A DNA stretch of 23,329 nt from Amoebophrya sp. AT5.2 (Eukaryota; Sar; Dinophyceae; Syndiniales; Amoebophryaceae): assembly GCA_005223375.1 (NCBI GenBank), contig RXOD01004370.1, positions 1 through 23,329 on the forward strand. Direction: 5' to 3'. Positions 1 through 10,123 of this stretch are shown piece by piece; within the stretch, counting starts at the first letter, position 1, and each line of letters begins with the position of its first letter. The notes beneath the pieces were generated by a model that ran no database searches, was not told the origin of the DNA, and saw only the letters and a list, made by a program, of their open reading frames with translations. The translations under genes were made by a program, and so were the position numbers.

Positions 1-255
1 GGAGATAATGGACAGGCTCTAAGAAAGTACAGGCGCAATCGCAAACACACTTTATGGATAGATTCTGATCCTAAACTTAGTTAGGTCCTCGTTGTACAGC
101 TACAGATAGAAAAAAAGCCAAAACGACAAAGAAGTTCTACACCGCCCTGCCTGCGCCTGCTGCTGCAGACTTCGACCGAGCGCACCCGTAGTTGTACTCG
201 TCAGGATGAATCTGTAGGGAGACGTCGAGGAAGCTACAGCTGCACTCAATCAATT

Positions 256-1677
256 TCATTCCCTTCCGTCTACCACTTCCTTTATGCGATCACCGGCAAG
301 GACTTTTGCGTCAGGGTTTCGCACACTTTCCTCCTCCCCACAGCGCCGGCGCTGGCCACCAACATCACTATCGTGAACCCCACTCATCTCGTCACCACCA
401 TCAATGCCCCCGCCGGCCCCGCTTTCTACTACACTTCTACGACTAACGTCGCTGTCATTCCCCGTGTCGATGTGAATCAGGTCGTTTGCCGCTAGGAGCT
501 GCAACATGTCGCCCGCAGTAAGCGCCACCTGGTCAGTGCCGGCGGTGAGCTTGATATCCTTCAGCTCCCCGGTCGGCATTCGGACCCGGAGCACCTGCTG
601 GACACGAGACGCTTCTCCCACGCCCTGATCGGCCGCTGAGGATGTTGCCTCGACAGTCGCTGACGCAGGTGCAGGAGCTGCGGAGCTGGAAGCGCTCCTA
701 CCTGACGTCGACAGCACCTGCGAACTTGTCCTCGCAGCATCCTTCGGCCTGGCGACGGCAGCACCTCCGCCTCCTCCGCCAGCTGCTGAAGCTTCTTCCA
801 CCGCCTTCGTGATCACCTCGCTGCTCAAGAACAAGCCTCCTTTCTGCGCCATGAAGTCCTCAACGTTTTGCTTTTCGTTCCCGAACCAGTTTAGGTTGTC
901 CGCGATCAGGTGCCGATTCTTGCACGACGAGCAGGTGACGATGACGATCCCGTTATGGTAACTGTTCTTGCTGATCTTCTTCGCCTCGCGGTGGTTGCAC
1001 ACCTCGCAGGTGTACGCGAGAATGTAGGCCTGGGACTCCTTGGTGCCGGGCGGGAGCTGCCGCGCGCCGCCTGCTCCCTGATGTTGTGCCGGCGGAGATG
1101 AAGAGGAGGACGGTGGTGGTTGCCTTCCCGAAGAAGAGGACGACGCGCTGGCCGAAGTCGTGGTGGAAAAGTACGTCGGATCCAACTCGATCGTGGCGCC
1201 TGAACAGATTTTTTTAAGCATCTGTATGTATAGTGAAATATTTGAAGAATGTAGAAGTACAAACATACAACTCCGGAGGAGGCCAGCACCCAGCGGCAAT
1301 CGGATTTTCTAACAAACTAGACGACTCAGAAGTTCAGGTTGTTCACCAATGGATTTACTGATGAACGAAAAATAATTCGCATTTCTACCTCCACCGGTTT
1401 CTCCTGTGCTGGCGGTGGTGCTGAAGAGCCGTTCCCTACTGCTGGGTACCAGCTGCAGTATCCTCGCTGCTCCTCGATGTATGCTCGTCCCGTTTCTTTC
1501 TTGTGCTTCCGTGAATAACGATAAGGATCTCCTGCCCGATCCTCCCCGGAGCCCCGCTGACGACCGCGCCATCTCTCCGCCCACGCCAGGTGAACACCGT
1601 ACGACTTGCGGCCTAGCAGCCGCAAGGCTACGCTGGAAAAGCGCACGCGATGAGGAGGAAGGGGTCCGAAGCGTCAT
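256..1677 (-). CDS. DNL-type zinc finger protein (Zim17/Tim15/DNLZ family), mitochondrial; two exons
   Basis: Model: exon 1 1677-1389, intron 1388-1200 (GT-AG, phase 1), exon 2 1199-256; 410 residues. Exon 1 encodes a presequence rich in Arg, Ser, Ala and Leu (starts MTLRTPSSSSRALF) and ending near RERLFSTT (81-88), which resembles a matrix-protease R-x-x cleavage site. Exon 2 carries the DNL zinc finger: Cys161-x2-Cys164, Cys186-x2-Cys189 and the family motif HLIADNL (about 194-200), followed by NWF. Known members are mitochondrial matrix chaperones that keep mtHsp70 soluble and support protein import. The zinc finger is flanked by a Ser/Pro/Gly-rich stretch (about 105-150) and a C-terminal extension of about 175 residues with Gly and Ala runs, so the protein is much longer than typical members. 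The start is the first ATG of exon 1; the ORF also runs in frame upstream of the acceptor, but only through intron-like sequence. The 5' half is duplicated at CSD gene 1. Confidence 0.85.
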
Positions 1678-1793
1678 TGTTTCTCGATTTCGACGTAAAA
1701 AGTGAGTGTGAGAGGAGGCAAATTAACAGTTCGGCTCGTTCTATTCTTCTTGATGCAAGTGAAAATAGTAAAAACCTATGAATACAACGATAC
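1160..1793 (-). repeat. Segmental duplication copy A: upstream flank, presequence exon, intron and start of exon 2 of the DNL gene
   Basis: This stretch aligns by eye with 12870-13469 along its whole length, with substitutions and small indels. It covers about 115 bp upstream of the ATG, all of exon 1 (289 nt in both copies), the intron and about 40 nt of exon 2. The 16-mer ATGAATACAACGATAC (1778-1793, plus-strand reading) is identical at the far end of both copies. The exon 1 products are roughly 75-80% identical by eye, and most of the last 20 residues before TTAST are unchanged. The near boundary is at GTGGTGGAAAAGTA (1160 onward). Confidence 0.85.
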
Positions 1794-2797
1794 GCCGCTG
1801 CCTACTTTCACAAGAAGCTGCAAACGAGCGTCGGTGGTCCAGGTCCTGGCGCAACTCGTCCTACAGGCGATTACAGTTCATTGATTCAGCTTTTGTGCTC
1901 ACTGTCACTGGTGAAAAGCGAAAATGATTGCGATTGAAAGCGACTCACCTACAACTCCTCTCTGGTCCGCATCTGCACGCCCTCGTCTAACACTAGAGGA
2001 GAACGAGGATGAGAAAGAAGATCCACATGCACATCCATCAATAAAAATATAGGCTGACCGACTGGATGATTCGTATGATGTGTTGAGTAAGAGTGAATGC
2101 GACTGATTCGGTCCACCACGGAGGATGAGGCCGATCCACCACAGAGAACATCTGATTGCTTTTCGCCATTTCCTCCCCCCCGGTTTTTTGAAACTGATTC
2201 TTGATCCGCTTTCTTACTTCGTTCTACTTGAACAGGGGTCGAAGTCGTTTTTTGTTTGTCCTCGGGGACGATACGGTCGAATGAGATTGATTCGACCGTA
2301 CCATCGATCTCGATCTCGTGGTCCGTATCTATGTATAATGATACATATTGCAAAAGCAGAATACAGATACACGTACACTGCTTCCTCGATATAAAAAAAA
2401 ACAATCGTTATTTCGTCTAGTGTATCTGTCTCTATCTCCTTGCAGCCTAACATGATGCAGATGATATAAGTCCTTCGGCGGTAACGGTATGTCATTCATT
2501 GTCTCTGTCGCACAACTCTCTCTCTCATTGATTTTATCATTAACCTACCCAGCTGCATCGGATCAGTACTAACTTCTCGAACTGTCTGTCTGAAAACGTT
2601 TAGTAGTAGTAGTTTTACCCACTGATGCAACACAAAAAGCTGTGGGGTATGAGTTGAAGAGTGATTCAGGCCGCTTGATCACCTTTCTCGCACATAGTGA
2701 GCGAACTCCACCCTTGCCGCGACCCTACACCCCATCCGCATCACGTCGCCACGCGGTACAGCATCAGCAGCACCAGGGCAGGCGGTACGGCGTAACA
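1794..2797. other. Intergenic stretch, no supported gene
   Basis: About 1 kb between the DNL upstream flank and the next candidate exon. Open frames here (for example minus 1949-2404) have no strong G/C third-position bias and no recognisable domain. The only distinct structure seen is the inverted repeat at 2272-2300. Confidence 0.5.
2272..2300. repeat. Perfect 11-bp inverted repeat with 7-nt loop
   Basis: TACGGTCGAAT (2272-2282) is followed by the 7-nt loop GAGATTG and then ATTCGACCGTA (2290-2300), the exact reverse complement. It could form a hairpin or bind a dimeric protein. No poly-T run or adjacent gene end points to a terminator role. Confidence 0.6.
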
Positions 2798-3010
2798 TTA
2801 GCAACGCGTCGCCGGGATGTACACGGAGCTCCTGCCCGGGACGATCGTGATGCTGGTGACCTTCGCTGCCCCTGCCAAATTTTCCCTCGAATTTGGGGCT
2901 CCCAGAACGGAGTTCCACACGCCGTAGGCATCTGGAACACTAGTACTTCCGGGAGGTGCTGTCCACGAAGATCGCTTTTTGTCCATCATTTTCCCCTTCT
3001 TCAGCAGCGC
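2798..3010 (-). CDS. Candidate 3' exon or gene fragment, unknown product
   Basis: A minus-strand frame opens after an acceptor-like CACCAG and reads 70 codons to TAA. The stretch from about codon 22 on has high G/C at third positions, like the confident exons here, and predicts a beta-rich segment (SITIVPGRSSVYIPATRC at the end). It lies just downstream of the hypothetical gene at 3162-4247, whose own C-terminus (EYVQFNATVC) is loosely similar in pattern. It could be an alternative last exon, a remnant of a duplicated gene, or chance. No donor joining it to the neighbour was established. Confidence 0.22.
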   Translation of the reverse strand, partial: ALLKKGKMMDKKRSSWTAPPGSTSVPDAYGVWNSVLGAPNSRENLAGAAKVTSITIVPGRSSVYIPATRC

Positions 3011-3161
3011 CTGGTGTGATTTTTGTGCAAGCGGTTTCAATACATCAGTAAATCTCGCTGTACGATGTGGATCTCCAGTGCATGTGCAGCTGGTACGTAC
3101 AGCTACAGGCTCGCTCTCATGATGAAGAAACGTCAAAAATAATTGATTCAGAGTCAAACAC

Positions 3162-4247
3162 TCAACACACAGTCGCGTTGAACTGTACGTATTCGATCTT
3201 GACTGTGCCAACGCCATTTGCATTTGGCAAATCTGCCCCCACGCTGTTACTTGTCTCGAGATAGAACTGCATCAGGGTCCAGGCGTCCCCACTGCTCCCC
3301 ATCATCGCCGGCGCGGCACTAGTGTCCGCGCACACCGATGCGCTGTTTTCTTCCCAGTCCCCACCAAGACACAAGGGCCCTGCGCCGGATGAGGAACTGA
3401 GCGGTCCGTCGATGAGAAATTTGTACTTCTTTTCACTCCCGTCCGTCTGCTCTGTTTCCAACACGATGCCGACATTGGTTGCTTCGTTTGCCGAACTCGA
3501 CGCCTTGCCCACCACGAACGCGATGTTGAATTCCCTGATCCCTTCGCTCATCTCAAATCGGATCCCCCCGTTGGTATTCGCGGCGCTCGGAGCCCCGGTT
3601 GCCGCATCGGCGTTTCCCGCCGCAACGAATCCCTCCTTGCACAGCTGTGCAGCTGGCCCGCCGAGGCCCCACATGTTTGTTTTGAATTTGTCTTTCCTCA
3701 CCTCCATGGGCACCGCGGCAGATACCGACTCCTGACCGCTAGGGACGTCAAATAGCCCCGCTGCAGGGCTTTTGTTGTTTTCCAGTAAGTGCTTCACGGC
3801 GACTTTGTCGCCGTCCACGTCGGCCTCCAACGCGGAGTGATACGACAGCGCCGCCTCGACGTTCTGGCTCAACGTCGTCTGCAACGTCGTCTGCATGGTA
3901 TGGACCATCTGGCTGTAGCGCAGAGCAACTGCAGCACTAGTTTGAGTTTCCGGGCTCGTCTTAGCCTTGTTCATGTTCTGCTGCGTCAAGGAGGCGCCGG
4001 CGACGGATGACTTTATCCAAACAGGCAACCTCCAGCGCCCACGCTGGCCCGGCGGAATGGTCGCCGCGTCCAGACGGAGCTTCGACGACGAGGTAACGGT
4101 GGACCGTCCACTTTTGTTCTTGTTCTTTCTCAGTACCACAGACAGCGCCGGAAGTACACCAGTAGTATTGAGGCGCGCGTAGTCGCAGTGCATAAGGAGG
4201 AGGGCCGCAGCACTGCGGCGAGAGAGTGGGAGTGGCTGTGCCTTCAT
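3162..4247 (-). CDS. Hypothetical Ala/Ser-rich protein with a beta-rich C-terminal domain
   Basis: 361 residues from the internal ATG (MKAQPLPLSRRS). The frame stays open upstream to about 4413 without another ATG, so an upstream exon is possible and the start is uncertain. The N-terminus has two Arg, then the short hydrophobic run AAALLLM, then a basic stretch (LRKNKNKSG); a signal or presequence is possible but weak. Residues about 105-150 form a helical region with the internal repeat MQTTLQTTL. The second half (about 180-361) is beta-rich with scattered Cys (for example GPLCLGGDW, ASVCADTSA, a final NATVC), which suggests a compact extracellular or lumenal sandwich domain. Third-position G/C is high throughout, which supports coding. 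I do not recognise the family. The gene points the same way as its neighbours and lies well separated from the DNL gene. Confidence 0.6.
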   Translation of the reverse strand: MKAQPLPLSRRSAAALLLMHCDYARLNTTGVLPALSVVLRKNKNKSGRSTVTSSSKLRLDAATIPPGQRGRWRLPVWIKSSVAGASLTQQNMNKAKTSPETQTSAAVALRYSQMVHTMQTTLQTTLSQNVEAALSYHSALEADVDGDKVAVKHLLENNKSPAAGLFDVPSGQESVSAAVPMEVRKDKFKTNMWGLGGPAAQLCKEGFVAAGNADAATGAPSAANTNGGIRFEMSEGIREFNIAFVVGKASSSANEATNVGIVLETEQTDGSEKKYKFLIDGPLSSSSGAGPLCLGGDWEENSASVCADTSAAPAMMGSSGDAWTLMQFYLETSNSVGADLPNANGVGTVKIEYVQFNATVC

Positions 4248-4413
4248 TTTCTTCGGGTAGTACCAAGTATTTAGAGCAACGAAGTAAACTAGTCGACGCT
4301 GTCGGACTCGAGTTCGGATTTCTTGAAGTAGCTGGTACACAAAGTCAAAGGGTTGCTCTTCTTTTTTGTTCTTTCGTCTTAACAAGCTCAGCGTGGAGGT
4401 GTTCGGTGGTTAT

Positions 4414-5219
4414 GGTGGTCTCGGTCGTATAGTCGAGGAAACGACTGCTCGTCCGTCACGCTCACCTACTCGTAGTCGTACTTCACTTCTCAGGCGTATT
4501 AAAAATTAATTAGATTTGCGCTCCAATTCCTGGAGCTGTCTTTCTCGTTGTCATCCGAACAAGCAAGAAGAGCTACAGCAGCACCGTGCGACAGCAGGTC
4601 TTCCCGCACCTGCAACGTGCGTAACAAGTAGGAAGTAACTACTAGCGATTCACGTTGCCCTTTTTTTCGTCATCGAGGAGGAGGCCGAGGACGTGTGCTC
4701 ATTTAGTATCCCTGGCTGTGCTACAGTATCACTTGGACTGGTCATTTTCAGACCAGCGGCGCGCTGTAGTTCTTCGAATCCATTGCGTCAGCGGTCACGT
4801 CCACATCGAAAGAAAGCTCCATGCATTCTGAAATAAATTTTGATTTACCTAACAGCAAGAACCGTCCAAAAGCACCACTGGAGCTGTGCTTCCAATCATC
4901 AAACTACGATTGTACATGGGTCGCCCGTTTGCACTAACTTCGTAGCTCTCCTACCACTATCAGCTTGCGGTCGATCGCTGCAAACTAAGAAAATAAGGGG
5001 AGAGACAAACAAAGCAGAGCACCGACGCTGCAGAAGAGGGAGACGTATTACTCGGATGCTCTCGGTGAGCAGACGCATTCGCGATGCTATGCCTGCTGAC
5101 CATCGTTCGAAGAATAAATAGAAATTAAATAAAGTAGCACCGACGGAAACCGCAGCCATAAATACTTTACTTATCCTGACTCCAATACACGATTGGCAGA
5201 TGCACTTTCATCACTACAA
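4414..5219. other. Intergenic stretch, no supported gene
   Basis: About 0.8 kb upstream of the hypothetical gene at 3162-4247 and downstream of the gene at 5220-6147. Only short open frames without coding-like codon use were seen on either strand, and no repeat shared with other parts of the window. It should hold the 5' region of the first gene and the 3' end of the second. Confidence 0.5.
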
Positions 5220-6147
5220 CTAAGTACGCCGCCCCTCGTTCATTTTCTCCAGGGGCAGGAAGTAGCTTCCCTGCGTCGTTTGAAACTTCTTCACGTGCTT
5301 CGCGTTCACCTTCCACTCTTGACTCGACCAGTCGTTCACTGTTCTCACCACCTCCTCGTCCTCCATCTCCCGCAGCGCCTCGAGTAGGCTCCGGCTGCTT
5401 TCGGCCGTGCTGCGTCCGCGGATCTTCATCCTGGAGACGATCCCGATCAGCTGTGCCCAGCTCAGATGACGGAACTTCGGCGTCCAGCAGCTCTGCCTCG
5501 TTCTTATCACGGTCTTGAAGCCGTCGTGACCTTGTTCGAAGCCGTCTCCGTTGTGGTCGATCGTCCTGATTGTCCCGGCGGACTGAAACTCCTGGTACTG
5601 CACTGCGAAGCTTTTGTAGTGGCAGTGGCCAGGCGGACAGGTGGCAGCTTTGGCGCGAGGTCGAGTGCGGGCTTCCGATGGAGGAAGCAGGTTGCAGCAG
5701 CCGGGGCTGATGTAGGGATGCAGTTAGCTCATTCTTTTGAAAATCTTCAGCCAAACAGGCTTGAACAATGCATTCTTTTCCATCGATCAGCAAGGAAGTG
5801 CGAGGGCTGGCACACCCAGTTCTATTTGCTTCTGCTCAGAACAAGAAACGATAACGAAGTAAATAAACTTACTGTACTTAGTACTTGGCACAAAAGTGGA
5901 ACAGCGTCCCGCTTGAGCGAAGCTTTCTGCCCCCGCCGTGGTGCCCGCCCATTGCATCAATGCTGAAGAAGCCTTCTCCATCATCACTACGACCCCAGGC
6001 AGTAGAATCCCCGTCCAGTGTCTTCGGCAATGTCGGCGCCCACGCAAGCGGCTGCTTCATTGGGCTAACTACAGCCGCACCGGGAACCACCTTTGCGGCG
6101 AGTGCCTTGTCGCGCTTGCGGGTCATGCCGCACAAGGAAGCCATCAT
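5220..6147 (-). CDS. Hypothetical protein with EF-hand-like loop; two-exon model
   Basis: Proposed exons: 6147-5885 and 5706-5220, intron 5884-5707 (GT-AG, phase 2) with a CTAAC branch-like motif about 20 nt before the acceptor; 249 residues. Both exons have high G/C at third positions, while the shadow frames do not. Exon 2 encodes a Cys/His cluster (TCPPGHCHY, 110-118), then a loop DHNGDGFEQGHD (138-149) that follows a helix-like EFQSAGTIRTI and resembles an EF-hand. The loop has D, N, D and G at positions 1, 3, 5 and 6, but Glu at position 8 and Asp at 12 are unusual, so calcium binding is only possible. A charged helical C-terminus follows (about 180-249). Exon 1 starts at the first of two adjacent ATGs and is Gly-rich near its end (GGHHGGGRK). 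If the intron is wrong, exon 1 would end by itself at TAA (5878-5880), giving two small genes. Confidence 0.45.
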
Positions 6148-6780
6148 GAGCCTGATCTCACTAGCTCCAGCTGGTGACACATGATTCTTTTGCCCTTGCG
6201 GTAGTTCTAGTTCTTGTGCTTACGAAATCAAAATGCTTCTCGAACAACCTCGGGGAGTACCCTCGTCCTCTGTCTCATAATCGTACGTGTAACTTTAACA
6301 AACTAAGTAGCTAATGTCGAACACACTACGCTCGACGACTTTCACTTTTGCTCCATGGCTTTGTGCACCAGCTCTTGTCGACGCTCAAAGTCAAAAGTGC
6401 TCCTTAGACAGCCAAAGAACAAACTTGGTCGCTTCGCCTAGGTGTGCGTGCGTCCACATTTCTGTTTTTCCCTTCGCCAATTATTGTCGTGTCGCAGTGG
6501 CAAATTGAAATTGTGTGATAGAGTCAATGAATTGGTATTGATGTTGAAAATGAAAACCATGCGACCGCACTGGCGCGAATAGTTGTTTTCCTTCTTGCAG
6601 TGCAAGGTAGTGAACAGATCGCAGCAAAAGTTCTTCAAGAGAAGCGCGGCGACCGGACGAGGTTATCGAACACGAACCGGCAACGTGACTAGAAGCGCAG
6701 CAATCTTCTCTGATGGCGGTGGGGCTTTATTGTCCCCTGACATCCGGCCAACAATTTTTTCAAACAGCATACACTCTACT
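6148..6780. other. Intergenic stretch, no supported gene
   Basis: This gap lies between the stop of the ABCF gene and the first ATG of the EF-hand-like gene. It is AT-richer than the exons, with only short frames. The part next to 6147 is open in frame for about 20 codons (E-L-E-L-P-Q), which could be 5' leader or a further exon. Confidence 0.45.
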
Positions 6781-9700
6781 TCACTTGCCCCCTACAGCGC
6801 CGGCGGCTGCTTTTTCTTTGAGCACAAAGTTTCGGAATTCGTGGATGTCGCCGGGGAATTTTTTCGCCGTGTTGTGCTGCACGTGCCAGATTTCGTCGCA
6901 CACCGCGTTGATGAAGTGCGAGTCGTGCGACACCATGACCAGCCCCCCCTTGAACGAGGTTAGAGCAGCAATCAGCGCTTGGATGGCGTCTGTAGTTTGG
7001 TCATATTACTATCAGACAGAATCAGTATCAGAAGATGGTCCCTGACTACAAACACGTACATTGACATTGATATTGATTCATCGACTTCTAGCTGAAGATT
7101 GAAGTCACTTCCTAGCGACAAGAAGTCCGCAAGCTGTAAAAAGGACCTAAATCCAAGTGGTTGGTGGGCTCGTCCATAACTAGCACGTGCGGGTTCGCGT
7201 ACGCCAGGAGCGCCAGCGCGACGCGGGACTTCTGCCCCCCAGACAGAACGTACAGCGGCTCGACGGCGAGCGACTGCACCACACCAAACCGGCCCAGCCA
7301 ATTCCGCGCGGCCTCTTCCCCTGGTGAAAGAATGATCACGTAATATTACGGGAAGATTTTTTTTATTCCAGAAACTACTGTTGAAAGTTGGTACAGAGCA
7401 GCAGCCAGTAGTGTAGGTACAGAAATATTTTCGGCAAGCTGAGCTCACGCGGAGGGGGCTGAGCCACCACTGACTTCTCGTCAGACGCACGACCAAGTAT
7501 GGGAACAAATACAAAAAATACAAACAAATACAATCGAGCCAGACTCACCAGAGCTCGCGGATAATATAATTAGCTTTAGCGGCCAAGAACTACATAGCTA
7601 CTTCAGTCCTCATCTACCATCGTTCATTGCTTTCGGGTATCGCTCCATCAGGTTCTGGATTGAGTTCAGGGTGAGGTCCATGCTCTCCACGTGGTGCTGG
7701 GTGAAGTACCCGATGCGCAGCCGGTTGTGCTTCCGAACGATGCCCGACTTGGCCTCGTGGTCCCCGATCAGCATCTTCAATAACGTCGACTTGCCGCACC
7801 CGTTCTCCCCGACCAGGCAGACGCGGCTCTCCAGGTCGATGTTGATCGTGATGTCGTTCAGGTGGAAGGCCTTGGCGTTCTTCGTGCCGTTGCCGTCGCC
7901 CGACTCGTACTGGAAACAGGCGTCATCCATCTGCAATATGGGCGTCGGCAGCGGCTCCGGCTCGCCGAACATGAAAGACAGCGTGGGGTCCTCCAGGATC
8001 TCGTCGAGGTTAGGAAGACGGTTCAGAGCCTTGATGCGCGACTGCACCATGGAAGCGCGCTTCGCGTTGTAACGAAACTTATCGATGAACTGCTGCATGT
8101 GCGCCGCCTCGCGATCGTTCTTCTCGTGCGCCTTCTCCAAAAGCTTCTTGTTCTGGGCGTACAAAGTCTCAAACGTATCAAAGTCGCCGCGGTAAAAGGA
8201 CAGCTTCTGATGCTGCAAATGGCTGATGTCGGTGCAAACCTGTAGTATTGCCGACGAGAAGGTTTTTTATCGAGCGCTGCTGCAATAAAACGGTTTCTTT
8301 GCAAAACAAGTATACCAAGGGTGCCTCTATCCATTGGACCCGTTCGAGACGGCTTCTGTGGCAGTGAGTTCTTTGAGAAAATCGCAATCACGGTGAAGAG
8401 AAAACAACCAGAAGCGAGATCCTTAAGATGCAAACGTACCTCGTTCAATGTGTCTCTTGCGTGCGAGACCATGATGATTGTTTTGGGGTAGTTTTTCAAG
8501 AACTCCTCCAGCCAGGCAACAGCGTGCACGTCCAAGTGATTCGTCGGTTCGTCTAGCAGGAGGATGTCCGGCTCCGCAAACAGCGCGCGAGCGAGCGCGA
8601 CGCGCGCGCGCCAGCCACCGGAAAGGCGCTGCGTCCCCTGGTGTTGACGCACCTCGTCAAAGCCGAGCCCTGGTGATTCATCGATTTTCATGTGCGAGAA
8701 TGGTAGGAAAATCAAAAGTTTGAGCAGTATGGGAGTGCAATAGCAGCTGCGCAGAGCGTCTGGCACTGCTCAATTCCAAGTTCATGACATCGGCAAAAAC
8801 GTCCCGCATCGATAGACGGTGTTTTGAGGACCTCGACGTCGTCATGAATCTTAATCTTTTAAGTTTGTCATGGCGACGACAAGTGAATCATCATCCAAGC
8901 TCCTGATCATTTTCATTTTGTGAAGTAGCTAAACCAACGCTCAAACAATAAACAGTAAACACGACAACTTTCTTAGCAATAATAAGACATTTACCGCTGA
9001 GTATTATTCCCGCTTCGTGTGGCGCCAGGTCTCCGTCGATTTCGTTCCACCGTTCTTGCAGCTCCACGAGTTCCGTCGCGTTCTCCCCGCTCATTTTGGT
9101 CCCGTCGATCGCCTCCAGCGCCGCGATTTTTTCCCGCAGCTTCGTCCGCTCCGTGTCCACCGCCAGAACGTGGTCCAACGGCGACTCTTCCGTCGCGAGG
9201 TGGTCCAGCTCCTGTTCCACCGTCACGATGTGCACGTGCTTGGGTATCTTCGGGTGGTCCTTCTTCGCCAGCGTGGCCAGCAGGCAGGTCTTCCCCGTGC
9301 CGTTCCGCCCGTGCAGCCCGTACTTGCGGCCGATCACCACCTTCAGAGTCGTGTCCTCGATCAGTTCCTTGCCGCCGATGGTGACCCCGAACTTCTCGAT
9401 GATCAAATCGGTCACCTTCGCGACCTGCGAATCGCGACCTGGGTGGTGGATGCGCACCGGCGCCGGGGGCTTCAGCTTCGACGACTGCCACTGCTTCATT
9501 CGGTTCGTCACCGCCGCGCGGTCCTTCGTGTTCTGGGTCCGGCGCTTGACCACCAGCTCGTTGATCGAGACCACCTCGTTGTAGTTCGCCTTTTTTTCGC
9601 CGAGCCCAAGCATGGCGTCCTGAAACCCGACGCCGTCCTCGTGCCCCGTTTGCAGCATCTCGCCGAGCACCTTCGGCTTCAGTGAGTTGGTGGTCTGGGA

Positions 9701-10030
9701 GATGAGGAGAGAACAAGTGGCGCCTGCACCATCCCCAGAACTAGCAGCTTGCTGGGGTTTCCCTCGGGACGACGGCGAGGAGCCGCCATCCTGGTAATTC
9801 AGCCGCGTGGAGGGGACGAGCAAGTGCAAGATGTCCTTGCAGTACCCCCGCGCGGAGTCCACGCACCCATTCGTGTGTTCCTCGAGGAAATCCTGGAGCA
9901 GTTCCCAGAGAGTGTCGAAGTCCTGCGGATTTTCCTCAAAAATCATGTCGCAAATATAGTCCTTCTCGTCGAGGTCGGGCAAAACCTGCGTCACCGCCTC
10001 CATCGCCGACAGCTTCGAAGGGGCCGTCAT
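6781..10030 (-). CDS. ABCF-type twin-ATPase, GCN20/ABCF3-like; five exons
   Basis: Exons: 10030-8995, 8669-8440, 8239-7618, 7320-7147, 6989-6781; all four introns are GT-AG (325, 200, 297 and 157 bp) and the joined frame gives 756 residues, close to GCN20/ABCF3 length. Residues 8-60 resemble the helical N-terminus of ABCF3/GCN20. ATPase 1: Walker A GRNGTGKT (241-248), signature LSGGW (361-365), Walker [14 protein letters not shown] (from 380), switch His in VSHA (413-416). The linker of about 100 residues has the conserved [12 protein letters not shown] and VQSRIK. ATPase 2: Walker A GENGCGKS (566-573), YFTQHHVE, signature LSGGQ (655-659), Walker [13 protein letters not shown], switch VSHD. 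There are no membrane segments, as expected for ABCF. Family role: a ribosome-associated cytosolic ATPase, which in yeast GCN20 helps Gcn1 activate Gcn2. In ATPase 1 the usual Asp after the switch His is Ala. Assignment to ABCF3 rather than ABCF1 rests on the N-terminus. Confidence 0.93.
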
Positions 10031-10080
10031 GATAGATTTAGATGGTGATGTTGTAGATGTAGCTATGTAGATGTAGGTGA
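10031..10080 (-). promoter_or_regulatory. Pyrimidine-rich 5' leader of the ABCF gene with CTACATCTACA repeats
   Basis: Read on the minus strand, the 50 nt before the ATG repeat CTACATCTACA twice and continue with CATCTAAATCTATC. There is no ATG in this leader, which supports the chosen start. It may be 5' UTR or the pyrimidine tract of an acceptor. No sharper function can be assigned. Confidence 0.35.
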
Positions 10081-10123
10081 AATTAGTGTGGTCGATGTCG
10101 CTATAGATACTAGGGAGTGTGTC

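Noticed and set aside
1949..2404. 151-codon minus frame
   Set aside because: AT-rich codons, no domain, no start or splice context; it spans an inverted repeat.
5709..5793. Alternative minus frame through 5167-5793 (208 codons) instead of the 5220-5706 exon
   Set aside because: Its codons lack the G/C third-position bias, which sits cleanly in the other frame.
8991..9716. Long frames on both strands across ABCF exon 1
   Set aside because: They are shadows of the GC-rich ABCF exon; only one frame has the ATPase motifs.
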